The notes below the pieces were generated by a model. That model did no database searches, was not told where the DNA came from, and saw nothing but the letters and a program-made list of their open reading frames with translations. Of a DNA stretch of 64,000 nucleotides, positions 11,700 through 23,020 are shown piece by piece. The stretch's first letter is position 1, and the number at the start of each line of letters is the position of its first letter. This DNA is from Saccharina japonica (taxonomy: Eukaryota > Sar > Phaeophyceae > Laminariales > Laminariaceae), in contig MEHQ01000248.1 in assembly GCA_008828725.1 (NCBI GenBank), positions 1 through 64,000 of the forward strand, in the 5' to 3' direction. A program made the translations under genes and the position numbers.

Positions 11700-14600
11700 C
11701 TCACTACTTAAGCAGTGCGTCGCCTTCCCTCTTCTCCACACCTCTCACTCCCCCCCCGGCTGCTTTATGTCGTTCGTGGGGCGGTCTCTTCCCCGAAGAA
11801 TACTGCTTCTGAAATACATGAAGATCTCCACCACGGGTCCAAGATTTTCACCTCCAGCCCCACTCCCTACCCCGCGCCCCCGCTTTTCATCACCCTGACC
11901 GCCCCTATTCTGTCCTGGTCCGCTGTGTATTTCCTGAAGCGCGCTTCCACTGTGCCTGCTGCCCGATTCCTTTCCGGCCCAAGCTGCACGCCGTTCGCGG
12001 AAAGGGCTGTGTCCCCGATCCGGCAGCAGCAACCTAGTGCACTCTCCCCCCCGCCCCGGCGAACAATTATCGATTCCCTCATCCCAGCTTCCCCCTCCCC
12101 AGTTGCCAAAGCTCTCGTTCCTTACAAGGACCAGCTCTCCTGTTGACGGTATCCCCACCCGCGTCTGGGAGCCCACCTCCACGTGCACCCTTTTGGTCCC
12201 TATTGTCGTCGGCCTGATTCCAAAGTACTGCAGCGACAGTGACAGCCCCACCTACTGCTCAGGGAAGCGTTCACCACCACCCGCTTCTCCGACACGATCG
12301 TCTTCTTGTTCTACCCCTCTGCGCAGCAGACCACCTTAACCTTCATCCAATCATGTACGAGCCGCCACTCCACCCCCCCAACAATCAATGCCCCTTCGCT
12401 CGTTAGACCTTCCAGATAACCCACATCCTCCAACCTTGCACCTTGGTTCACCGGGTCGACTTGCAACTCGCCCAAATGCGTACCGGCCTGCACGTCTCCA
12501 ACGACCCCCCTCCGTTAATTCCCCTCCAATCGTCTGGGTTTGTCACGTCTCTCCTTCGCTTCCCCCCACAGTAAACATCCCACTGCGTCGCCGACGAGTT
12601 ATTTCCTCACCTGATCACCGACTCCCCATATTTCGCTGGTCTGTCCTTCTTGGTCCCTCTCAGCGGGCAGAGTAGCGTCGTCGTCCCCAATAGCTCCAGG
12701 AAATGACCGAATTACAGGTTATCATTGTCTTGGAAGGCACCCTCGCCCCCCCCCACCACGTCCAACGAAACGTCCGAACCAGGTCCCCTTGCGGGTCTAC
12801 TCCACGACTGTGAAAACACAGCCTCCAACTTCCCCCATTGCCCCGCCATGGAGTGGCCCAACTCCCTCCTTCCCGGGCCAGTTGGGCTTCGTGCCAGTCT
12901 CCATACTCCACGTCTTCCACGATTTCCTTCATCAGCCCCCGTCTTCTTCCCCCTCCCCTCTTGAACACTCTCCCACTGTTCACTTGTTCATTTAGAGTAT
13001 GCTTGCACAGCTGCAGAGACCGCCACACGGCCCCGCTGCTCCCCTCCCCCCCCCCCCCCCCCCCCCTCCATTATTTCACTTCACAGCCCCACCGCAAACT
13101 CCCTCCTCGGTACGTACGCGGCCCCGCCACGCTCTGGCACCGCCCGTCCGTGCATGGCTTCGCTGCGCACGTTCCCACCTCTTCGTGTACAGCCCCGCCG
13201 ACCACTTTCCCAGTCGTTTCGTGCGCTGCTTCCCCCGCCTTTTCCCCCACTTGTTGAATACGCGGCCCCGACGCGCACCTCACTTCCCTCTCGTTCCGCG
13301 CGCCGCTTCCCCCCACGTTCCGTTCGCGGCCCCACCGCACACCTCGCCGCCCGTTCAGCCCCCCCCTAGCACCTTCACCTTTCGTCCGTGCGCGGCGCCG
13401 CCACACACTTAACATTTGATGCCTGTCCGGCCCCCGTACCTACCCCCCTTGTTCTTGACAGGCAGCCTCGCCGCGCACTCCGACGTTCTTCCCATCCACA
13501 GCCATGGACACATATCCCCCCTCTTCCCATCGCCGCCCAATTCCCCGCCCGTTTCGCCCCCCCCTAAACCCCCCTCCGCACGACCCGATCGCGCACCGCC
13601 CTCGTCCCATGCGTAGCCCCGACGCGTACGTACCCGCCTGTTCCGGCCACGACTAGCCTCCACCCCTGTTTTACGCGCAGGCACCGCCGTTTACGTCCCG
13701 GGTCGTTTCATGCGGCCCACCGTGCACTTCCCCCCCAAATTCCATACACGACCCGCCGCGCTATTCTCGGCTCGTTCAGTGCGCGGTCCGTTACCGCACA
13801 CATCTCTCTCTCTCGGTCGATCCTCCGTGTGGTGTTCCGGCCCTGCCGGTCACCCCCCCCCCTACGGTATGTGTGTGGCGTCACCTCCCCCCTGCTCCTA
13901 CAGGTACGTACACGGCCCCGCCGCGCTCCTCGCGGCTCGTTCGTTGTTGCACCCCTTTTTCGAACAGGTTTCTCTCAGTCGACCGCTCGTTTCGTGTTTG
14001 GCACCTGCGGTTACCTCCTCACTTGCCCCGCCAGTTCCGTGCATGGCCCCGCCGCGCTCTTGCCCCTTGCGTTATTGTGCAGCTACTATGCCGCATAATC
14101 AATCCCTCCACCCTTGGTCGCTCCCCCCTGGCCCCGCCGCGCACTCACGCGCCTGTTTCATGCGCGGCCCTACTATACACCTGCCTTCTCGTTGCTTGCT
14201 CGGCCCCACCGATCACCTTCCCCCTCGTTCCGTACCCTGCTCCGCCGCGCACTTGCCCCCCTCCGCCCGTTCGGTTCACGGCCCATCCGCGCACATTCCG
14301 GCCTGCTCTATGTTCAGACCCGTTGCTGACCACATGTACCTCCCTAGAGAGCGCGCCGCCTCTTGCCACCCACTCCGTACACACGCCGCACCGCACATGC
14401 CCGCCAAGTCCGTGCAAAGCACCACCGCGCAAATCCCGGCTTGTTTCATGCACAGACCCGATACTGCACACGTTTCGCTCCGTCGAGCTCGCGCCACCTC
14501 CTATCACTCACTACGCACACGTCCCCGCCGCACACTACCCCCCCCCGTTGTGTGCACGGCCAAACGGCACAACTCCCGGCTCGTTCCGCGTACGGTGCCA

Positions 14601-15650
14601 TTGCAGCACGTTTCTCTCTCACTCGGTCGCACCCGCGTCGTTCTTGGCCTCGTCGCGCCCTTCTCTGCCTGTTCAACGCTAGGACCCACCGCGCGTCTGC
14701 CCCCTTGTTCCATGCGTGGCCCCGCCGCACATCACCCGCCTTGGTACGTGCGCGGACTCGCGACTCATTTGCCAACCCCCCGTTAAGTGGCCGGCCCCGC
14801 CGCGCACTTCCTGGTGAGCTCCGTGTGCAGCCCCGTTGGTGCACATATCTTGTTCTTGGAGTGCACGCCACCTCTTGCCACGCACTCCGTGCACGGCCCC
14901 ACCGCGTACATCCCGGCTCATTTTGTTTGCAGCCCCGTTAAAGCACACTTCTGCATGTCCTCGGCGCGGGCACGCCATCCTGTATCGTGCACTGTCCCAC
15001 CGCACACCTCTCCACTTGTTCTGTGTGTAGCCACGTTTACTGTTAGTATTGATATTATATATATCTTAAATTGTTGTCCTCAACTCTACCCTCCCCTGCT
15101 CCCCCTTTATCTTCATCGGAATGGTTTGGCGCCTAATCTTGATTCTGGACTTGGTTACTACACACCCTCCCTCCATTTATCGTGTCCTTGCTATACTCGC
15201 CCCCCTCTCGCCGCCACCCATCCCTTTACTCCCCCCCCCCCCGCCCATGGTTCCCCGATATCGTTTGTTTTCGATTTTTCTAGAGTTCCTTCCCCCCCTC
15301 TCACTAATGTAACACGCCTACGTTGGCTCTACTATTCCCTGGGGCACACGTATGCCCCCCTGGAACTCAGCCCCCTCTCCCAGCTTCCTAGGACCCCTCG
15401 ACTATCTCCTTTCTCCTTCACATCCCCCTCTCCTTACTGCACCTCAAACGGCAAGTCACTCCCCCGATTCCACCAACCACGCTGAACCGTCAATCCCGCT
15501 CGCCCACGTCTTTCCCGGCTTGTCCGTTTCCTTTAACCCTCCTCCGTCCCGCACTGACGCCCATCGCTCTCTCTCCACATCATATCCTCCCTCCCGTTCG
15601 AACCCCCCTGCTGCCTACCCCCTCCTAACTCGTCCAGGTCTTCATTGAAC
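11700..15650 (+). other. Strongly C-rich, strand-asymmetric tract
   Basis: For almost 4 kb the plus strand is dominated by C and pyrimidine runs, with many blocks of five or more C, including 21 consecutive C at 13046-13066. The minus strand therefore carries many runs of three or more G close together, which could form G-quadruplexes. No gene is convincing here: the long frames on both strands (rich in Pro/Arg/Ser, or in Gly/Arg on the other strand) follow the composition. Bases 11340-11700 lead into the tract with nothing recognisable. Confidence 0.7.
13088..15030 (+). repeat. Degenerate GC-rich minisatellite
   Basis: The core GCGCGGCCCCGCCGCGCAC recurs in many variants (13118, 13193, 13265, 13327, 13393, 13465, 13912, 14042, 14132, 14204, 14278 and on to about 14990). 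Between cores lie pyrimidine-rich spacers with CCGTTC or CGTTCC. Spacing is roughly 60-75 bp on the left and near 40 bp in the middle. One plus-strand frame stays open for 358 codons (13710-14786) and translates as variants of SVRGPAAHLP, because unit lengths there are often multiples of three. Confidence 0.75.
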
Positions 15651-15717
15651 CGCTTCACCAATAAGGTGGTAGTAACGTACGGATGCTGTTCTTCCGAGTG
15701 CGAGATACTGCTGGAAT

Positions 15718-15965
15718 CTAAGTTATGATAGCCATAGGGGTGAAAATATATAGAACCAGTTGTAACAATAGAAGTACAATAGTAGTATTAGTAGTAGTGG
15801 TATTGGTAGCAGTCGTAGTGCTCGTATGAATTGTAGTACGCAGTAATATTAATGTATACAGTATGTATATTCGTAGTAGTAACAGCAGTAGTATAATATT
15901 TGCAGTAATAGTGGTAGTAGGATGGGTAGTAGTAGCCAACAGGATAGTAGCCGTGGTAGTGGCAG
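15718..15965. repeat. Degenerate TAG/GTA trinucleotide tract
   Basis: Interrupted (GTA/TAG)n with variants such as GTAGTAGTGGTATTGGTAGC over about 240 bp. The minus-strand frame rich in Thr and Ile is a by-product of the repeat. Confidence 0.65.
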
Positions 15966-16059
15966 CATTCTAACTAGTGCTGGTATTAATATACAGTATT
16001 ACCTATGCTTTACACTATAAACAAGCATTTTGGTAAAATATTACTGTCAGATCTACTGT

Positions 16060-16490
16060 AGTACTTGCAGTCTGCGTGATAAGCTGTATGTTCATGCAAA
16101 TCTACAAAACTGTATGCTTGGGGATTCACGTATGTATAACCCTATCCCTAACCCAAAGTTTGGTATTGGGAAGTGAAACATTTACACTGGACGGAGATTT
16201 ACTAGGATATCAGCCACTCCGGTGGGAACATGCCTGCTACGGTGATATTGTGGCTGGGCTGATTCCGATAGGACTCACAACAATACAAGTATTTTCAACA
16301 ATCCTACAACTATTTACAACAATTATCTCCTTTGATTATTTTCTGCTTTACTCCTTCGCCTGACCCCGCTCAAATGGCTCGATCGTACGGCCCTCGCGAT
16401 CAAGCCGACCCCGTGCACGGCACGCTCCAATACGTTAGCGATGCTTGATGATATGGCTCTCGTGAGGGCGGTCTACCCAGCTCTAGAGTG
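16060..16490 (+). repeat. Diverged dispersed repeat, copy 1
   Basis: This aligns with 22610-23020 in the same orientation. Shared blocks include TATGTTCATGCAA, TTTGGTATTGGGA, GATATCAGC, AACATGCCTGCTAC, TTGATTCCGATAGGA-like sequence, then GGCCCTCGCGATCAAGC and GACCCCGTGCACG. Divergence and small indels are frequent. No shared open frame survives. It contains CCCTATCCCTAACCC, reminiscent of telomeric repeat but too short to interpret. Confidence 0.7.
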
Positions 16491-16719
16491 CTGCATTATG
16501 CTACCATGATTGGCGATCAAGTGCTCTAGTGTTGAGGGCGGATAGGTGCACGACGTCGCTTGTGGTTACAGCCAACGCAGCCCATGAACCTCGGATCAAC
16601 GCAATACTCGCAAAGGAAGCCGAGCACGCCTGCAGGTTCAAAACCGTGGGGCGGGGCATCGGACGGCGGAATAATGGGAGCACGTAGAGACGCACTACGT
16701 CCCAAACCAGCCTCCTCGA

Positions 16720-17110
16720 CAGCAGCAGCAGCAGCAGTGCGTATTTGATCAGTAGTGGGAGCAACAGCAGCAATCAGTCTATCAACTGCAGCGGTACTAC
16801 AATCGGCTGCATCGGTGAGAGCAGCAGCAGCGGGTCTTTGATCGGAAACGGTAGTATCAGCAAAAGGCTAGGTGGGAGCAGCAGCAGCAGCAGCAGCACG
16901 CCTATGATGATCACCGGTGGGATTCCCAGCCGTAGAACTGACCCGCATCACGCATTTGAGCAGCAGCGATAATATCAGCAATATCATCGACATCAACAAC
17001 ATACTTTCGAGGCAGCAGGATTGTCAGCAGCAGCCTCGACAGCAGCAGCCTCGACAGCAGCAGCAGCAGCAGACATTACTAGTGCAGCAGAAGTTGCAGC
17101 AGTTGCAGCA
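16720..17110 (+). repeat. Interrupted CAG-rich tract
   Basis: Many short (CAG)n and GCAGCAGC runs lie between 16721 and 17105. The frame 16917-17216 reads as Gln-rich and ends in VKDDGSDVEKHHVTADFPN; the frame 16745-16972 reads as Ser-rich. The final non-repetitive residues look somewhat protein-like, so a small Gln-rich exon is possible but unproven. Confidence 0.5.
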
Positions 17111-17219
17111 GGAGCCACAAGCGTCGGCTGGCGAGCAGGAGATCATGGTTGTTGTGGTGAAGGATGACGGGTCAGATGTGGAGAAACATCATGTAACAGC
17201 CGATTTTCCAAATTGAGAA

Positions 17220-18955
17220 TAGCCGTTCCGATAAAAACGAAAATTGATTTTAGTACTTTGTTATTGTTTAAGAGTTGTATTTCGCTCACGATCAAACTTT
17301 GACCTGGAAAATATGTTCCTCAATCGTAGGTATCGATCCACGAAAACAAAAATGAAACCAACCTTGACAGGCTCGAAAAAGAAAGGATATAGGGGAATTA
17401 GCATTTATAAGCGAGGTACAGTACCTCGCCCATAAATCCAGATTTCCTGGGATCTTCGATATCTTGAGATTGCCGATACCGAGGTCGTGATTGTTTTTTG
17501 TCATCGACGGGTGTACACTACCGGTTCTCTCATAAGAAAGGGCCCCACAAGAAACTCAGCCTAAACATTACGGGGGAAAGAAGAAAGTCGACAGCTATTA
17601 TACTGAAGTTAGTGTGAGACGCATCCCTTTTTCAAATAAGAAAGTCAGCCCAAGCCCGATTTCTGGTTTCTTATAAGCGGGCCGGTACTGTAGCACATCT
17701 TCCCGTTTTTGGAGTGGCTGTGAGGAAGTACATCTCTTTCGATTTCCGATTTTCATCCTCATCGGAAAAGCAATTCTCAATTGGGAAAATCGATTGCTAT
17801 GTGGTCGCTGATGAACAGAAACATAAATCAGAAATAAATGCAGTAGATGGTGGTTGTGGCGAAGAAAACAGGGTTCGAGCAGGAGGATTACGAACCGCCA
17901 GCGGTGGAACAGGCACCACCAGTCCCGCCTGCGGCGTCAGTGCCACCGTCATAAAAAGAGTGATCGCGGGAACAGCGGCAACAGGAGATGAAGTCACCGG
18001 CACCATCACCACCACCACCGCGGCCGTGGAAGCAATAATCGGAAGTCTCGCGCGACATCGCGTCGGGATTAGGAAGCCGGCCCCCTCATCTTAGTGATGT
18101 CGACAGCCAGTGAGGTCGGATACAGTAGTTCACCCCAACAGCAGATGGGCAGCATCAGGAGGCGCAGCCACAACAGCAGCAGCAACCCGTGCTATCGCCA
18201 CAAAGGCACCACCTCCCCACGCTGAACCGCAGGAGGCAGTGATGGAGGACGAGCGGCAACTACAGCCGGCGGCACCAACAACGCCCCGGGCCCAGCCACG
18301 ACTCCTAGCACTACGGATGGAAGTGAAAAGGCCGCGGGAATCGCTGGCTCGTCTGTGTGGCCTGATTGCAAGATTGGATCAACCCTGGTGCTCGTGGACA
18401 GGCCAACATAAGTACGAGAAATCCGAACGAGAGAAGATTGGCGTGATGGAGCATGGAGGGGGGGAATAGCAAACAAAAGAGACGACAGGTACGAGGGGTT
18501 TGCCAGGCATCTTGGTGGTTATGTAGCCGAAAGAGCGTCCAGGCCGTCGCCATACGAAGCCCAGGCGGGAGAGGGAGCGACAGAGATTCGAGATAATTCG
18601 CCTCCGACCGGACAGAGCTTCTTGTTCGAAAAAGGCGCGTATCCACATGCTGGTCTGTTTCGTTTTGATTTTTCTTCGATGACAAGCTTTCGGGTTTAGT
18701 TTTTCTACTTTTCTGGAAGCTAGAGAGGAGTTGAGATTTACTACAGTACTATGAGGGGTTTGGCAAAAAACGTGAGAGGGACATGGAGGGTCAGGAGGTC
18801 CGGTATCAGGGGTTGGTTAAGGTAGACGTCTTGATAGGCGACCTCCCACCGTTGTTTAGCGGATATCTTGTCGAGTACCCCCATAGCAAAAGGATGGCCC
18901 AGATGAAGTTTGTTCTTCTTGACACTACAGCAGTACGTACAATATTATACGTTTG
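17220..18955. other. No gene recognised
   Basis: There are open stretches rich in Ala/Thr (17714-18094 and 18110-18469, plus strand), with no recognisable motif. A short block at 17630-17690 resembles 4540-4590. The composition is repeat-like and I do not support a gene. Confidence 0.35.
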
Positions 18956-18959
18956 TGAT

Positions 18960-19610
18960 AAGCTGCTTAAGAGCCCCCTCCGGTCTGGACAAAAAAAACG
19001 GCACTTGTTTATTATTTTTAAACAAACCTGTTTCGTAGTTTTTACAGCAATACTACTGTATTTATGGTGCAACAACACTATGTCGGTACTCCTTACCGAA
19101 CACGGCATAGCTCCAGTTCTTAAGCTCACACCTGCTGCCGACCAACGTACGAGTAGAACTTGATTGTTATAACCTTTAGGAGGTGTTGGGACTCTTGGAT
19201 CCGAGGCATTGCTGCGTGGGCATCACGAAACGAAAGTGCTCAGTAGCAAGAACTTCGATCGTTTCGGAGGTCCTGTTTGGTATCGACGCTCTGCTGTGGC
19301 CGCGTACGACGCTACGGACGGCCGAACTAGAGACCCAGGTAAGTTCGCCTACTACTAGTGCTCGGCATCCTCGTCGAAGGTCTGTGTGAACCAGTATCGG
19401 CAGACGGAGAAACTGCCACTTTTCAAATTCGTCTTTGAGTACCAGATGTATGGGGAGTCGCTTTTGAGTAAGAGGCACGTTTCGTGATGAACAAGGGGTC
19501 GGATGGATCCTGCTCCTGAGCCAACGTTGCTGCCCATCACATACTCTCTCTTAACCCGCTCATAGGGAGCAGGTCTGAGGTAACATATTGTTTTCGGTAC
19601 GCGTAGCAAG
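18960..19610 (-). repeat. Dispersed repeat family R1, copy 1 (minus)
   Basis: On the minus strand this aligns with 59470-60010 on the plus strand and, for its 3' part, with 63842-64000 on the minus strand. Shared blocks include AAAAGTGGCAGTTTCTCCG, GAGCACTTTCGTTTCGTGAT, CCAAGAGTCCCAACACCTCC and GAGCTATGCCGTGTTCGG, then ATAAATA...TATTGCTG. The minus frame 19478-19176 (KWQFLRLPILVHTDLRR) stays open in this copy but not in the one at 59.6 kb. The repeat may therefore be non-coding or a decayed transposon gene; the family is not identified. Confidence 0.75.
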
Positions 19611-19683
19611 TCATGAAAGGTCTAACTTCATACCAGAAACAGCATTGCAACTAAACAAATGGGTTCGCTATATTTACAGGCTG

Positions 19684-20150
19684 CAGTGCTCATGTATATT
19701 TTGCCTCGAAGGGGCACCCTCGTTTTTTCTGCGTTGAACTTTGGTTGAACTTTGGTTGTTTCGTTCACCGAACATAGGATTGATCGACCCATCGATCGTT
19801 TTTGAAAGGTGTCATACGAAGCATGCTGTTTACGAGTTCCATCTCGACCGTAGCCGAGTCGCATTCCGACGAACCACTCCCTTGTACTGCTCTTTATGCC
19901 CCACAGCGCTCATGTATTTTTTGCCTCGAAGGGCCACCTTCATTTTTTCTGCGTTGAACTGTGGTTGAACTTTGGTTGTTTCTTTTACCGAACATAGTAT
20001 GGATCGTCCCATCGTTCTTTTTTAAATGGTATTTTACAAAGCATGCTGTTTACGAGTTCCATCTCGAGCGTACTCGTAGCCCAGTCGCATCCCGACGAAT
20101 CACTCCCTTGTACTGATCTTGATGCCGCACAGCGTTGACGTCATGTAGGG
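19684..20150. repeat. Tandem duplication, two ~220-226 bp units
   Basis: Unit landmarks CAGTGCTCATGTATATTTTG (19684) and CAGCGCTCATGTATTTTTTG (19904) start each copy. A partial third start, CAGCGTTGACGTCATG, follows at 20130. Each unit contains GCGTTGAACTTTGGTTG-like sequence and ACCACTCCCTTGTACTG. The copies are about 90% alike by eye. Confidence 0.85.
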
Positions 20151-20159
20151 GGGGATTTT

Positions 20160-21350
20160 GTCAGTGCTCGCCGTCAATTGGCCGAAATGTATAAAATTTG
20201 AGCACGCACTGGTCACCTGCCACCTTTGTAGGCCAGTACTGATGTGTGCCTTATTACGATGCTTGATGATTGGTCTCTTTGAGCCACGTACTAACATGAT
20301 AATACAATTATACTTAAAGTTTGGCTGGTTGTAGTAAAGAGCGTTTTGTGATCGGTGATTTTGTGTTGGTGTTTTTTTAGATCGCGAGTAAAAGTATTTG
20401 GATGATATTAGAGATTCAGCAATAGTCTATATTCCGTGTCCTTTTCGCTAAGTCCATGGACGCAGGACGCACAAAAGGTCGAGCAAAGAAAGGCTATGTG
20501 ATGTACCGAGTGTACCTCTAAACATCGCAGTAAAGGAAAAGGCACGGCAAACAAAGCGACGAAACTCTTGCGTTTCAGTCACGTCATAACCGCGGTACGG
20601 TATGACATGGAAAACAACAATAAAAAACGTAAACAAAAAAAGAGAGTATGAGTTGGTGGCGGACTATCATTTATGGTGTGATATATTGAAGCGCAGCATT
20701 TATTTGGGGTTTGGAAACGACTTAGCTGGGGTATCTCTATTCCAAAGTAGATCAGCCTAAGTGGTGTTCCTTTCCCCCGTTTTTTCAGAGTCAATTATTT
20801 GCGGAACGACACTTGCTACATGCCCCCCCCCCATTCAGGTTGACGGACTCGATCCGTGCGCTGCAAAGAATGAGAAACTCTCTTAAGTGTAGCCGTGCCT
20901 GAGCGAAAGAGCGGGCGGAGGGCGCTTGGGAGTGCATGATATTGGTTTTGGTGTGTTCACTTTTTGAATTCGTGTTTGATTGAGTATTGGTGACAATGGG
21001 TAGATCGTTTGATTGATTGGTTGATTGAGGGAATCTGAAGATCCTTGGGAGATTTTGAGGGAACTCACTTGCTTAAAAGGGGATCTTGCGGTTATTGGGG
21101 TTTATGCTCAACAACAGTAGTTTTACCTGGTACTCATAATCGGTTGATAGTTTCATGTTTTGCGAACATAATTCCAAGATCCGGTCGAGCATCAGACTGG
21201 AGTGTGGCTTCTGGGTTTTTGTGTAGCTTTCAAAAGGGCCGCACTGACCGCTATCCGAGTTCGGTCTGCCCTTCACCACATATACAAAGCATGCATCCGC
21301 CTGTCTACCACGCTTTTCATCTCCTGTTCGAACAATCGTTTCTCTGCATT
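20160..21350. other. No gene recognised
   Basis: Both strands were read; there is no protein family, RNA gene or strong splice-bounded frame. A (TTGATTGA)-like stretch lies at 21005-21030. Confidence 0.35.
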
Positions 21351-21362
21351 CATCTTTTCTTA

Positions 21363-21734
21363 TGACGGAAAATCTGCGCTCTTACCCGTACCCTTTTCCA
21401 GGCTTTCCTTGCGGATCTCTCGGTGTTCCCCACCGCCGTCTTGTGCTGCATTTCCTCGCCCCCTCTCCTCTTCGGGCTCACCTGCCGATCCGCCTGCTCT
21501 CCAGTCTCTCGCCTCCCTAGCTTTAGCCTTTTAGGCCAGCTTGTCTCTCCTTGCTTGCTCCGCTTGCTCCAACTCCGTTCTTAGCATTTAGATCTTCGCA
21601 ATGCTTCGAATCTCCCTCTCTTGAGAGCATGACACGTCCTCGTACTCGCTGCTGTATTCCTTGGGCATACTTGCGATCAAAGGAACACCACGTGCTGTAT
21701 TCCTACTCCCCATATGTCCTGCTGTCGACCCTGT

Positions 21735-21774
<40 letters not shown>

Positions 21775-21863
21775 TGCTGCCGATGTCGCCCCTGTTGTGC
21801 CGACACGCTGCGTATGCCCTCCCGTAACCTCTCCGCACCAAGTACCCTCCGCTGGAACCGCAC
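21363..21863 (-). pseudogene. Poly-Gln / coiled-coil protein remnant
   Basis: One minus-strand frame from 21863 reads through a run of about 15 Gln (CAG on this strand). It continues as protein-like sequence (PKEYSSEYEDVSCSQEREIR), hits a TAA after SIAKI, and continues in the same frame as MLRTELEQAEQARRDKLA. It then meets a second TAA and goes on as a charged, helical segment containing KAKAREARDWRAGGSAGEPE, with a stop at 21363. The conserved character across two in-frame stops suggests a once-functional coiled-coil protein, possibly a retroelement Gag or a host protein, broken by point mutations. The family is unknown. Confidence 0.45.
21735..21781 (+). repeat. CTG/CAG microsatellite
   Basis: A near-perfect run GCTGCTGCTG... 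of about 15 units with one TTG interruption. It encodes poly-Gln on the minus strand, inside the coiled-coil remnant. Confidence 0.95.
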
Positions 21864-21869
21864 ACACCC

Positions 21870-22600
21870 CTACCCTGTTTCCCAAGTTTCTCTTCAATTC
21901 GCGAAACTCCTGCTAAACACGGCATATTCTACCTTCATTTCATATATGATGCCTTATCGTTCAGTTAGTTCGGCTTGGGTTTGGATTCATTGATGGTTCT
22001 TGCGCTTTTTCGTTTGCGTGCCGGGGGGGGCTTTCAAGATTTCTGACACTCATTCTAGATTATTCGGTACCTGAGGTTTTGGTGCTTTTCGAGGAGGACA
22101 CTAATTCTACAGTATGTTTTCGGGGACCTTATTGTTTTGGTATATATTTTGTTTGATCTTGTGCGGGAAGATATTGGTTTTCTGCCACTAATTATATGTT
22201 CTTCGGGTGTTGATTGGTTGGTGTTTTTCTGGGAATACTGTACTTTGTTCGGTGTCGAGATCTGGTTATCGTGTTTTCTGAGGGGAGGTTTGGTTTTCTG
22301 AGTACGTTAGGTGTTTTAATATTGATAGGGAATTTTTGACCCACGGAGTTGAGTTTTCGACGCTCGTGTTTGTTTGGGTATTGGATTTCTCGCTGATTAT
22401 ATCAGGGGGAAATTGGTGATATACTTGGAAGAGGAATTTCGCGTTTATACTTAGAAGTTTTGTGTTTTGGGCATTTGTTCAAGCACATACATATATGGTG
22501 GTGGAGCAAGGAATGGATGAATTTCGAATACACATTTCGGATATATGCACAGATATCGAGGCAGGCATGCAAGCAGGGGGGGCATAAGATATTGTGCTTG
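21870..22600. other. No gene recognised
   Basis: GT-rich plus strand with scattered TTTTGG motifs. No convincing coding frame on either strand. Confidence 0.35.
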
Positions 22601-22609
22601 CCGCCTCCC

Positions 22610-23020
22610 TGATGAGCAGTATGTTCATGCAATCTACGGAGGTGTGATTCAGGATACACGTACGAATGTACAAAATATATTATTACAGGAGAGTTTGGTA
22701 TTGGGATCATTCTATTGGATGGACATATTGAGATGTACTGTCAGGATATCAGCGGGTGGAAACATGCCTGCTACAATGATTGTTTGGTTATGGGTTGATT
22801 CCGATAGGATTCACAAAAAAACAAGCAGTTTCAACAAATTTAGAACCATTTTCACCGAGATCTTATTCATTGGTTTTCTGCTCCGCTCGTCCGCCTAACC
22901 CCGCTCCCATGGCCTCATGCTAAGGCCCTCGCGATCAAGCTGACCCCGTGCACGACGTTTTTCCATGCGCTAGCGTGGTCTGCTGCTACGGCTGTGAGAC
23001 TGGCCACCCCAGCACTAGTT
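22610..23020 (+). repeat. Diverged dispersed repeat, copy 2
   Basis: Partner of 16060-16490. It contains AGTATGTTCATGCAATC, GAGTTTGGTATTGGGATC, AACATGCCTGCTACAATG, GGTTGATTCCGATAGGATTC and AAGGCCCTCGCGATCAAGC. It is divergent and non-coding by inspection. Confidence 0.7.

Noticed and set aside
12999..15485. Many long Pro/Arg/Ser- or Gly/Arg-rich frames
   Set aside because: They occur on both strands in all frames and follow from the C-rich composition; no domain or splice signal is recognisable.
16130..16160. CCCTATCCCTAACCC as a telomere remnant
   Set aside because: Fewer than three units, and part of a dispersed repeat whose second copy lacks it.
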